From NCBI GenBank assembly GCA_050084515.1, contig CM114274.1:42718001-42782000 (forward strand): DNA of 64,000 bases, written 5' to 3'. The stretch comes from Blasia pusilla. Lineage: Eukaryota; Marchantiophyta; Marchantiopsida; Blasiales. Under the pieces are notes generated by a model. That model was not told the origin of the DNA. It ran no database searches and saw nothing but the letters and a program-made list of their open reading frames with translations. The position numbers and the translations under genes were made by a program. Of this stretch, positions 11,940 to 22,110 are shown one piece after another. The first letter of the stretch is position 1; every line of letters begins with the position of its first letter.

Positions 11940-14068
11940 GTGCCCATACACATCGCTATACAACCCACATCGCTGGTCACATCTACACACCATACCGATC
12001 TTTCCAACACAAAGGTCGATCCATCCATAAACCAAACAAACTCACACATATACATCGATATCCCACAACCTCCCCCTAGCTTGCACTTGGGTCCCCCTAA
12101 CTCCAGACACCATACACATATGTACCTGAAAAGATCTCCTATCCTATACACATCTAGCACAATCGCTGCTGCCATCCCCGCAACACTGCCACACCGTAGC
12201 AACCCGCTGTGTTGATACCTCCGGAGAGATCTAAAAATATTATACCCGATTGGCTATCACCTCTCCATGCTCAATGGCTTGGTTATTCTCGTAGCACCCC
12301 AAGTCACCACTACAGTAGCCTCAACCTTAACAACACTACATATAAATCTCATCCCCACAAAATCCTCACCAGCATCGTGGTAAGATGTGGAGATTGGCGC
12401 CACACTAGCTACTCTCAACTCCGCGCTTGCCGGCAATTGCATCATCGTCATGACAAGAATCCTCTGCTCCAACTGATTGATGCGCATAACGAGCATTGCA
12501 TTGGGTGCACACCCTCCATCTCCTGTGATTGGTGATGGCACTCTACCACCACGACCACCCACTACTCCATCTCCACCAACTCTCTCGCCCCCAAGTCCTC
12601 TACCTACCTCTCGACGTACCTCCCGGCGAAGATCATAACACTTATACCTAGTGTGACCAAATCGGTGATAATGATCACACACAATTGTGGTGGGACCGTC
12701 CTCTATGGATCTAGAGCAATTGGAGACGCCCATGGTCCTCTCCCATGCTGTGGGTAGTACCTCTGCCTATGTGGCCCACCATACGTCCAACAAGCCAACC
12801 CTGGCCCCTACTGGGTAACATATGTGGGTGCGGGCTGTTGCCTCATCGGCTCACGATACCCGCCCTCCTCTCTGGGCCCACCAGCTTGCTCTTGTGGTAT
12901 TGGTACATGCTAGGACACTGTGGGTCTACACCTACTCGTCAACCCGTCGAATCCCACGCTTATGGTCACCACCTGCTCCTCATTCATGTTGAGCTCTACG
13001 CGCTCAGACAACTCGAAGACCACCTTCAATGTGAGCTTCGCTGTATGAAGCAACATCGCATCCCAAACTCTCCTCCGTAGCTCCTCATCCAGCACCCCAT
13101 ACCAATACTTCACTGAGTGTGCCTCAATCACCACATATGTGGCAATGATCAGCCATCGTATGCGCGTAAACGCGTCCCTCAGACTCTCACCTGATCTCCG
13201 CTGAAAATCTTGTAGACTCTTCAGCTTGTCGATCTGCACGCCCTGATAGCTCCTCCCCAACTGTCGGAAGAACTCCACTATAGGACTAGAACTCGGTGGT
13301 CCTCTACCACGAGAGGTCTATGCCACCTCACCACTCTCAGTGCCATCCTCTCCATCTAGTCCCCGGGCTGATGGTGAAGGTCTCTCCGCTCTCACTATCC
13401 CATCATATGCCTCGCGGCCACTAGTGGACACATAATGTGGAGCCCAATACACCCTTTGGGCATCGATCTCTATAGAGTATAGAGATCGGAACTCCATGTA
13501 GTCATCCATCAGCGGACCCTCTAAGTGCTCAAACAACCCCTTCCATGCCATAAAAGGGTTGGACTGCATAGGGGTCCATATCTCCTCGAAAGTCGCACCA
13601 TGTGTCAAACTCTTCGGTGAAATCATCTAGATCTATGGTGCCTACCGCACCTGAGAAACGATGCATGCCCCGGTGGCCCATGTCGTTCATCTTTCTCATG
13701 TAAAATCAAGAGTAGTAAAAATGGCTCACCCGGCCTAAAACTCCACTCATGAATCTACATCGGCATATCAAACCACATCCACCCTCTACTATGAGGGAAT
13801 CTAGACACTAGCACCCTAACTCCTACATATCCACACACGTCTATGCCAGAGAGGCGCTCCTAAGGCTCAGCATGAGAAAGATGGCTTGGGAAAGCCATCT
13901 TCCTCACTCTTATATCCTTGGGAAGAGCCAAAAGGCTCTTCCCCCAAAAATAACCCTACCAAGGATAACATGCGTGCACATGTTACCGGTGACCACTGAC
14001 TCGGTTAACGGGTCATCTGACTAACTTAAACCAAAATAGGGAAATCCCCATAAACGACATTCCCGACA
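11940..14068 (-). mobile_element. Family-C retroelement, pol deleted
   Basis: Minus order: repeat A 14068-13699 (starts TGTCGGGAATG, TATA-like GGATATAAG at ~13908, ends TTTTACA); primer site TGAGAAAGATG 13698-13688 immediately after A; gag 13626-12257; purine tract CTAGGGGGAGG at 12079-12069; segment C about 12068-11940. No protease, RT or integrase remains between gag and the purine tract. The second A and terminal C expected from families A and B are missing. Confidence 0.7.
12257..13626 (-). pseudogene. Family-C gag
   Basis: Broken gag. The N-terminal part reads WKGLFEHLEGPLMDDYMEFR (compare WKGLFQHLEGPPMDDYHEFR in family A). Next comes a retrotransposon-gag core with LKSLQDFQRRSGESLRDAFT and YWYGVLDEELRRRVWDAMLL. 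It ends with a defective zinc knuckle CDHYHRFGHTRYKC, where the second Cys of CX2CX4HX4C is Tyr, followed by a Gly/Arg-rich tail. The reading frame is interrupted at least twice (around 13300 and 12800). Confidence 0.75.
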
Positions 14069-14123
14069 CAAAAGACTTGTTGCCAACCTCATCCAACATC
14101 TCGGAACGAAGTTACATCCAAAT

Positions 14124-16642
14124 GGGGGCTGGTATTCTGGCAAGAGAGAGGAAGAGAGGAGAGTCTCTCTTTAAAAAAAAGGGCACAATCCGCCTCCTCT
14201 CTTCAAAACTTTTTGACATTTTTAAAATTTTTGTTTGCTTTCAAATTCATGAAATCTTTAGAAGAGAGTAGCAAGTGGACCACATTCGGGCCTAAAGTAA
14301 CCTTCTTTTTCCAGGCTTGCAAGAACAAGTAGACATCATAAGACCACTACAAACATCCTTCCATCACTCTCCATTCGAGCCCAATTTTCTTCACATTGCA
14401 TGTCTAAACCATCTCTACAGTAAGCTGGGCTAATGGGTATTAATGTCGGAGGACCATCGGCAAATAATTTGAACCAAAGTAGCAATTTCATCTCAATGAA
14501 AGGTTCAAAAGAAGACTCTAACTATGGTCTCAATAGACTCATGTGTCCTTCAAGGTTTAACTACTCTGAAGATGTTGTTGACATTATGGATTATTGACTA
14601 TTCTTGCATTAAATATCCCATCCGATCAATACTCATCCATGAGGGGGTTTTCCACAACAGAACAAATCACTCATCACTAATGGTAGTCAAAGACTTTCGT
14701 GATAGCTTTGGATGATGTTGGCTCATGAATGGGTGCATAAAGTATGAATGACAACTTGGTTTCACCATTCTCTCAGCCACTGAGAAATGTATGCATCAAG
14801 AAGAAAATGTGATGAGACTAAGAGGACAATTGAACCAAAAGGTTGATAGCTATCAAGAGTAAAGAGGAATTGATGCACCCATGTCCCTTCATTCAGACCC
14901 TTAATGTCGGAATCCGACATGTTGTACCCCTTCCAACCCGTCGGAATTCGACAGGTTGCAACTCTTGCAACCCGTCGGAATTCAATGGGTTGCACCCCTT
15001 GCAAGCAAGCACACCACAACAAAAGAAGGATCTTGGGAAGTGATTCCATTCCACCCTGCAACCCATGAAAATCCGACTGGTTGGGAATCTGACATGAGAA
15101 TCCGATAGGTAGTAGGAATCCAACACGTCTATGAAATACCGTGTTAGAGAGGAATGGTGTGACGATAATGGGGGAACGAGGCAAAAGTGAAGAAGCTTGC
15201 CAAAATGCCTGAAAAGTTGGACTAGCAAGAAAAGAGTGGGATCACTCAAGCAGCCAACCTGTCAAAATTCGACAAGTTGCCTACAAGGGGTTTAAAATAT
15301 TGTGACAAGTTGCAACCCGTCCGAATTCGACGGGTTGCAAAATAAACAACCTCGAGTAGATAGACCAACACAATTGACAAGAACAAAAAACAATTCAGCA
15401 AAAGTTTACAAAAACCATCATGGTATAAAAACTTTGTGTCCTTCATTACATCCAAGGGAAGCTCAGAAATGTACATTTGATCTAGTCTATGATTTCTTCA
15501 GCCTCGTCATCTACAAATACACTCCTAACTCTCCTAGGTTCTTGTACAAAAGGAATGTCTTTGGATACAAGTGGCTCCTTTGGCCCATTGTAGACAGGGA
15601 TCGAAAATGTTGGGGAATTCGAGAGCCTTGGCCCCCCCCCTAGGTACACCATAATGGTCCCATGTAACATGATTTGAGTCCCAACGCCTTCATCGGCAGT
15701 AAATCTTGTATGCTCTGCAAGGTGACATCCATCCAGTATCAATACGTGCTCCATCCTTGGAAAGCACTAAATCCCTACTCCAAAATGATTTAGTCAAGCT
15801 GGATCCAATAAATCTTTGAACTCACTCATCATCGTCCGATAGCTCTTCCAAAATTACTCTCGGCTTTGTCCTCCTGATTTTCGGAATAGTAGGAAGTGAC
15901 GATGGTGTCACTATCAATGGTGGTTATGGAACCGGAGGTGTTGGCTTTGGAGGAGAGTTGTATACTCCCACTAGCCTCTCATAATCCGCCTTTGCCTCTT
16001 TGCAAAGGTCAAAAATTTTTGGCCTTCCCTCAAGACAGAGAATGTTCTCGCCACTATGCCAGGCACCTCTAATACTCGCCCCTAATAGGCCCACTAAGTC
16101 AAAGACCAATTTACACGGCCTTGTATAGAGCTCCATGAGCGTTTGCATCAAGGCAGGTGACTTTCCCCTTCCTCCAAGTAAGGGGGTCCCGTCTTGCATG
16201 TAAATTCCCGGGGGGGAATTGTAGAGACTATCTAAGCTGTACCCATCGGAGCATGGATCCACCGGATCCGGGATCTGGAACACCTGGAAGTTGTGCTCGG
16301 GCCTTACAAAGCAGTAGAAAAATGAATGGTCCATATGTAAACAAGCAAGTAAAAAATAATGTTAGCAAAAAGAAAAAGCTAAAAGACCGCTGGTCTACTC
16401 TCAATAAACTGACACAATGTGCAAACCGTCAGGATCGGACGGGTTGCTTTTCAACCCGTCATACTAGTCCATACTAATTACCAACTCGTCCAAACTTGGC
16501 CTATAGGCCTGACAAAACAACGTGTCACATTTGAGTAGCCGATAGGCCGAGATCTATCGTGGATAGGGCGTAGGAGCCAACGGACTATCTTGAGTGTAAC
16601 TTTGTCCCATGGTGTCGGATGAGGTTGAGGATAGGTCCATTG
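14124..16642 (-). pseudogene. PM gene, unit Y: 3' half (methyltransferase motif-I exon and downstream exons)
   Basis: Homologous to 22111-24330 and 27165-29534. Starts abruptly at GGGGGCTGGTATTCTGG, the shared left end of three units. On minus: exon 16334-15924 with SLDSLYNSPPGIYMQDG, KLVFDLVGLLGASIRGAW and ENILCLEGRPKIFDL, resembling the C-terminal S-adenosylmethionine-binding part of N4/N6 methylases (normally GDxVLDPFxGSGT); exon ~15754-15482 with ILDGCHLAEHTRFTADEG and VFVDDEAEEIID; and a coding-looking block 14900-14762 (LFTLDSYQPFGSIVLL). Introns around 14890-15400 and 16400-16500 hold palindromes. A C-run at ~15636-15644 breaks frame. The upstream exons are gone: the family-C/B nest at 16643-21355 sits between this half and exon 1. 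Confidence 0.6.
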
Positions 16643-17113
16643 TGTCAGGAACGTCATTTCTGATAACTTTCATGTTGAGGTCTTTCACAGCCGGGTGACT
16701 TGTTGACCACGTCACCCGTCCTTGGTAACCTGTGCGCGCAGGTTACCAAGGGGAGGGCTATTTTTAGGGGCAGAGCCTTTTGGCTCTTCCCAACCTTATA
16801 TAAGAGAGGAAGATGGCTTTCCCAAGCCATCTTTCTCATGTTGGGTCGTTGGAGCACCTCTCTTGTATGTGTGTGAGATAGGACTAGGGTGCTAGCATCC
16901 GGATTCCTTGATAGCACAGGGTGGACGAGGCTCCATATGCCGATGTAGATTGAGGAGTGGAGTTTTAGGCCGGGTGTGCCGTTTTTACTACTCTTTATTT
17001 TTTTTGTGTGATCTCCATGTATATGTTTAAGTTGATTTGTGTACGTGTGTGGATCGACCCGTGTGTGGGGAAGATTGGTGTTGTGTGGTGTAGATGTGAC
17101 CAACGATGTTTGC
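16643..17113 (+). mobile_element. Family-C solo repeat (A-C), left part
   Basis: Starts TGTCAGGAACGTC at 16643, TATATAAG at 16797-16804, predicted mRNA start near CATCTTTCTCATG (16828), A ends ~17005, then segment C up to 17113, where family B is inserted. The rest of C resumes at 21325-21355 and ends GCGCACGACA. No clear target duplication outside it, consistent with a deletion in unit Y at this point. Confidence 0.7.
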
Positions 17114-17629
17114 TGTCACGTCTTTTAGGATAGATCCGTGAGATCTAATAGAGCGCCTGCGTGAGTAGTGGAGGACACGCTCAGTAGGTCGCGGATGACG
17201 CGCTGAGGCACCGGGAAACCTGAGAGAGCAGGTTTCCCCTTCGTTTCGGCTCATTTGGAGCCATATTGAGAAACTTACTATTTTAGGTAAGTACCATTTT
17301 GAGTATATGATCGACTTTCTATTTTTGGTAAGTGGCCCTTGACGTCCTACATCAGGTCAAGAGCCAAGGAGGTGACTTGGGAGAATGGGTTACCATGGAG
17401 AGAGCTTGGGAGAGGGGAAGGGTATATCTCAAGGAGAGAGAGCTTGAGAGCTCATTCTCTCTTTGTTGAACCTCTTGGCATGAGGCGGCGGAGCTACGGT
17501 CCCTTGCCTTGTGAGTGTAACCCGAGCCTCTCATTAGGAGAGTGGGTTTGGTTTAACATGAGAGAGAGTGCACACCTTTGAGAGCTATGGTGTGAGATGG
17601 TGTAGAGAGAGATTGGAGCTTACTTTACA
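17114..17629 (+). repeat. Family-B terminal repeat A1 with TATA box
   Basis: TGTCACGTCTTTTAGG ... CTTTACA, ~516 bp, near-identical to A2 (20684-21197). TATATC at 17423 followed 28 bp later by CTCATTCTCTCTTTGT (17451-17466), which is the reverse complement of the primer site ACAAAGAGAGAATGAG seen in the 10.3 kb copy. In this copy the primer site is kept only as ACAAAGAGAG (17627-17636) because of the internal deletion. Confidence 0.75.
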
Positions 17630-18235
17630 AAGAGAGGGTCTTACGGCAGTTGCAGGAGCACCAGTCTCATTCTCCAGCCTACATTCTGGAGAAAAATGTG
17701 CCGATCTTAGGAGACTCCAGGTCACGGGTGGTGACGAGTGCTCATCAGGTGCGTGCCTGGATCGGCCCAGCAGTGTTCTTGCATGCGGCGAGTGTAGGTT
17801 CTAGAGCCCATCGCCCGCGTCTATGGTGGACCAACTTGGTGCCCCATGCGGTGTTATGGAGGGCATATGTGAGAGTGGAGCGCCCCTCCCATTTGTTAGT
17901 GGATTCCATTCTAGATCCAGGTTGTCGATCACAGGCAATGAGGCACGATGATCGACCACCATTGGATTTTCCCACCCTATGCGGGTCAACAGGTCAGGTA
18001 GGTGGAGCGGGCAGCCGATGGGATTTGCCCACGTTGTGAGTTTTCCACTTCCTATGCATACAAGGAGGCCGATCCTGGTTTGGTTTGGGATGACCAGGTT
18101 CAGCGATTGGTGGAGCCCAACGCCGACGAGAGAGAGCGAGCGATGGGATTTCCTGGGATGTTTTGAGTGAAGACAGTACCATCGGTGTCGAGGCATCACG
18201 ACGCCATGTCTTGGGTGAGCGATGGACCTAAAGCG
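17630..18235 (+). pseudogene. Dnmt3-like cytosine C5-methyltransferase, 3' part (family B)
   Basis: Frame fragments carry motif VI (AYILEKNVPIL; ENV in the family-A copy), motif VIII (AHRPRLWWTNL), motif IX (NADERERAMGFP at ~18120-18160) and a motif X-like RRHVLGERW at ~18205-18235. Motif I and the catalytic Pro-Cys are deleted. The remaining order is the conventional VI-VIII-IX-X, not the rearranged order of plant DRM enzymes. It lies upstream of the integrase, as in family A. Confidence 0.7.
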
Positions 18236-18919
18236 CTTGACATGGATCCTCGGCCTTGGGAATGGCGAAAGCGTCGTATGAGATCGCGACAGATCACGGC
18301 CCGTTTGCGTTGGTGAGCCCCATGCCCACCGAGACGGTGGAGGCGGTGGCTAGGGCGAGACCGAGGAGATCTCGCACCAGGGGAGATCGGGAGAGACACC
18401 CCTTGGACTTCTTGGGATCTTTTGAAGGTACGCAAGGAGGTGATAGCCACAAAGATCGGCGTGGTTTCGGCACCTCGCACGTGGAGGAGATCGAGTTTGC
18501 AGTTGGCTGCAGGAGAGCGGCCGAGTGTTGTTGTTTGAGATGGGGTTGCACCATAGCAACCACCGATACCCGCGCCGGAGAGTCCTACCATAGTCACAAT
18601 GGAGACTTGGGAGCCGGATATGGGCCCTAAGTTGGGGAGGAGAGCGGCGCCCGAATATATCAGTTCCGATTGGGAGTTATAGGATCTGCTTTGCATTCAG
18701 ATGGAGGATTTGGGAGATTCACGCTGAAGAGACCATGGGAGGGGATCCGCATTGAGTTGTCGAGTGATACGCAGATCTTCCGGCGACCCTCTGCTGTGCG
18801 ATGATATGGAGAGGGCTCTGATGTGGAGACTTTGATGGCGAGGTCTAGTGGAGAGTCCTTGGATCCCGAGGCCAGTGAGGACACGACAAGTGGCCAAGAT
18901 ATTCATGATGATCAACACT

Positions 18920-20211
18920 GAAGTGGTTGATGGAGTATTCTTGGAGTACCTTCAGATCGGGCGTGCCGGGATGCACCATGGATGCTAGAGAGCGGGATCG
19001 GATCCTGATGGCATGGAGGGCTAGACGGTTCCGTTGGGAGGGGACACATGTTTTGAGGGTTTGGGAGGATGGCGGTGAGAGTGCCGCGTGGAGTGTCGCA
19101 TCCTTTGCAGAGAGCACGACTAGTGCAGCATGCCCACGAGGAGTTGGGTCACTTTGGGGTGAAGCGGACGTACAACTTGCTCCAGATTCAGTATTGGTGG
19201 CGAGGCATGCAGACTGACGTTTAGCAGTTTGTTGCTAGGTGCATGGTGTGTGATCGGGTCTAAGCATCGTTCAATGCTCTGACTCCTTAGTTGCATCCAT
19301 TACCGATCATGGGCTTAGGGTATAGATGGAGTTTGGATTTTGCAGGACCTTTGCCCTTGACGGAGCGTCACAGTCGTTATGTGTTGGTGATGGTCGAGCA
19401 CTTCTCGAAGTGGATCGAGTTGGTTGCATTGCCTGACAAAGCGAGTGAGGGAGTAGCTTATGCCTTCCTTGAAAGAGTGTTGAGTCATTATGGCGTACCG
19501 GCTGAGGTGTTGACAAACCAGGGTACCGAGTTTCGCGATGAGTTCCAGGCCTTGTGTGATCAGGCGCTGATCGACCACCGCACGAATTCGCGAGATCATC
19601 CCGAGGCCGATGGATTAGCGGAGAGAGTTGTGCAGACGGTGAAGAGGGGTTTATGCAAGTATGGCTTGCAGAGAGGTCACCTAGGAGATTGGGACCTCAA
19701 GTTGCCATGGTTGGCGATGGGATACAGATTCAGATGACAGACATCCTTAGCGTCTTTTTCACCATACTTGCTACTTTATGGCCGAGAGCCCGATTTACCT
19801 GCGGCCATTCGTCGAGATGCTGGTGAGGTGCTGGACCTTGATGACCCAGATGTATGGGTGCGAGCATGTTCTCAGAGGGCGGAGTTATTTCGGAGAGTGA
19901 TGCCCATGGCGTTCGAGAACTTGACGATTGCACAACATCGGGATACGTTGAGGTATGCGACTATTCGGGGTGGTGGTTATCGACCAACTATCCGGAGGTC
20001 TCATCAGGGAGATTATGTCTACTTGCAGCAGACGGCACCGACGATGTTGGATATGACTGCAGGGCGCACTATCCTGAGAGTGCGTGATATTTTGCCATCG
20101 GGTGTTCTCTTTTTGGAGGGACGCGATGGTATGGTATGGAAGGACCATGTGCGTAATTGTGCACCATGTCACCTTCCTAACATTGATGGTACTGATGAGA
20201 TCCGAGCTTAG
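18920..20211 (+). pseudogene. Ty3/gypsy integrase (family B)
   Basis: N-terminal HHCC finger (HAHEELGHFGVKRTYNLL ... ARCMVCD, ~19125-19255, with a TAG at ~19222); catalytic core 19291-19737 with first Asp in SLDFAGPLPL, second in TNQGTEF (Asp replaced by Asn) and the Glu in HPEADGLAERVVQT; C-terminal domain 19768-20211 (RGGGYRPTIRRSHQGDYVYL, KDHVRNCAPCHLP). Asn for the second catalytic Asp, plus stops, make it inactive. Confidence 0.8.
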
Positions 20212-20219
20212 CGGAGTTC

Positions 20220-20375
20220 TTGTAGGCTTGCGTTGTATGTTGTGTGGTTACGCCGTGGTAGTGCGCCACGATGCTAGTCTGTGATGGATGTCGAGAGGAT
20301 GGCATATGGCATGTTTGCGCCACCTCTCACTAGGGTTCCTCGGGGGCGATGGATGTGTCCCGGATGTACATAGAG
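20220..20375 (+). pseudogene. PHD finger at integrase C-terminus (family B), broken
   Basis: Reads LRCMLCG ... (frameshifts) ... GWHMACL ... GRWMCPGC, the same C4HC3 layout as the intact family-A finger at 30680-30830. It lies directly downstream of the integrase C-terminal domain. Frameshifts around 20270-20300 and a TGA at ~20281 disrupt it. Confidence 0.65.
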
Positions 20376-20555
20376 TAGGTAGTTATACATTCCGACTTGT
20401 GTCTGTGACATGGATGACAAGAAGGCGACTAACGATGGGGCCACATGAGCACCCGGCCTTCTTGCTCTTAGCGTCCGAGAGATGTATGTCATGGTAGGTA
20501 GGGATAGATGGCTATCTGGAGTTAGAGGGACCTAACCACCAGCTAGGGGGGCGAT

Positions 20556-21324
20556 TGGAGATATTTTGGTACTTCTTGTCTCATTGTTTGGATGCCATGA
20601 GTTAGCATGGGATCATGCGTGTTTGTGTGCGTGTTCCGTGACAGTGATGTTTGTTGTGTAGCGATGTGTATGCGCACGACAGTTGTCACGTCTTTTAGGA
20701 TAGATCGGTAAGATCTAATAGAGCGCCTGCGTGAGTAGTGGAGGACACGCTCAGTAGGTCGCGGATGACGCGCTGAGGCACCGGGAAACTTGAGAGAGCA
20801 GGTTTCCCCTTCGTTTCGGCTCATTTGGAGCCATATTGAGGAACTTACTATTTTAGGTAAGTACCATTTTGAGTATATGATCAACTTTCTATTTTTGTTA
20901 AGTGGCCCTTGACGTCCTACATCAGGTCAAGAGCCAAGGAGGTGACTTGGGAGAATAGGTTACCATGGAGAGAGCTTGGGAGAGGGGAAGGGTATATCTC
21001 AAGGCGAGAGAGCTTGAGAGCTCATTCTCTCTTTGTTGAACCTCTTGGCATGAGGCGGCGGAGCTATGGTCCCTTGCCTTGTGAGTGTAACCCAAGCCTC
21101 TCATTAGGAGAGTGGGTTTGGTTTGATATGAGAGAGAGTGCACACCTTTGAGAGCTATGGTGTGAGATGGTGTAGAGAGAGATTGGAGCTTACTTTATTG
21201 GAGATATTTTGGTACTTCTTGTCTCGTTGTTTGGATGCCATGAGTTAGCATGGGATCATGCGTGTTTGTGTGCATGTTTGGTGACAACGATGTTTGTTGG
21301 GTAGCGATGTGTATGCGCACGACA
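20556..21324 (+). repeat. Family-B 3' terminal repeats C1-A2-C2
   Basis: C1 (20556-20681, starts TTGGAGATATTTTGG, ends GCGCACGACA), A2 (20684-21197), C2 (21198-21324). C1 and C2 are direct repeats of ~126 bp. Segment C is absent upstream of A1 at 17114, where a host flank with target duplication begins directly. Confidence 0.8.
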
Positions 21325-21355
21325 TTGTTGTGTAGCGATATGTATGCGCACGACA
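21325..21355 (+). mobile_element. Family-C solo repeat, right remnant
   Basis: TTGTTGTGTAGCGATATG ... GCACGACA completes the C segment interrupted at 17113. Confidence 0.65.
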
Positions 21356-21990
21356 ATCCGCGCAAAGATTGGGTTGGTGTCCAGGCCGGCCAGCTGCTCT
21401 GGGACAGAAGCTGGCAAGTTCACGGGAAACTCATCGATCCGATAAAGGTTGATTTCTTCCACCGGGCTCAATGACGACGATGATGACTCTTCTCGTGCAT
21501 CTTTAGAGATGTCCACCATCTCCACACTTGCTATCCTCATGACCTCGTTGTTCGTCACTTCAACTTCGGCCGTTTCCTCAATCGTTTTTAAATCATGGTG
21601 TCCCCACACCTCATTGGAGACGTTTCTTGAATCTCAACGCTATCCGTTGCACGGGCAGGGATTTCTTGAATGGCAATTAATTTTTCTCTCCGAGATTTTG
21701 CTAATTATGCTCTCTTGATGGAGGCGTCGAGACGCTTTTTCTCGCGTTTCTCGTCCGCGACCCTTTTCTTCAAGGCCTTTGATGCCTAAGCCTCCGCGTT
21801 CTGCTTTGCAAGCTCCTCCACAGCAAGCTTTGCCACAACCACTTGCGTGTGCATTTCTACTTCCCTCTCCCGCTCCTCTATTTCAGTCGTCGAGCGAGGG
21901 CTAGGAGATGGAGATGCAAGAGTCTGATGGACTTGGGAGTGACTCTCCCTACCTTTGTTGCTTGTGTTTTCTTCCTCGTCATGGTGTACG
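21356..21990 (-). pseudogene. PM gene, unit Y: exon 1
   Basis: Minus-strand reading MTRKKTQATK at ~21985, later SVEMVDIS and INLYRIDEFPVNLPA, ending near FARI at 21356 where the family-C element begins, close to the normal exon-1 donor. The central part is frame-broken. Unit X starts ~120 bp to its right, in what should be its upstream region. Confidence 0.6.
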
Positions 21991-22110
21991 TTGAGTCAAT
22001 CCTTCTTCCTCCTCAATGTTATCTGCTCCTGTGCACAATAGATCCCTCGAAGCTTCGATGGAGTGCCTAAAACCAACTCTCCAAGCATTGTGTGGTGAAG
22101 CACCATCACT

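Larger units (their letters stand above)
17114..21324 (+). mobile_element. Family-B Ty3/gypsy element with methyltransferase and PHD relics
   Basis: Order: A1 17114-17629, methyltransferase relic, integrase, PHD, purine tract CTAGGGGGGC (20543-20552), C1 20556-20681, A2 20684-21197, C2 21198-21324. It is inserted in the C segment of a family-C copy with a 4-bp duplication TTGC/TTGT (17110-17113, 21325-21328, one mismatch). gag, RT and RNase H are deleted. Region 18240-18920 shows no recognisable domain. The termini TGTC...GACA are inverted. Confidence 0.8.

Noticed and set aside
14124-14260. GGGGGCTGGTATTCTGG taken as the start of an LTR following the gag at 27000
   Set aside because: The same start occurs at 14124 and 22111 without any gag before it and is always followed by the PM gene 3' end, so it marks the unit end, not a D LTR.
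17114-21324. DIRS/Ngaro-type tyrosine-recombinase element, suggested by the split repeats
   Set aside because: The integrase has a clear HHCC finger and DDE core, insertions show short target duplications, and no tyrosine recombinase is visible.
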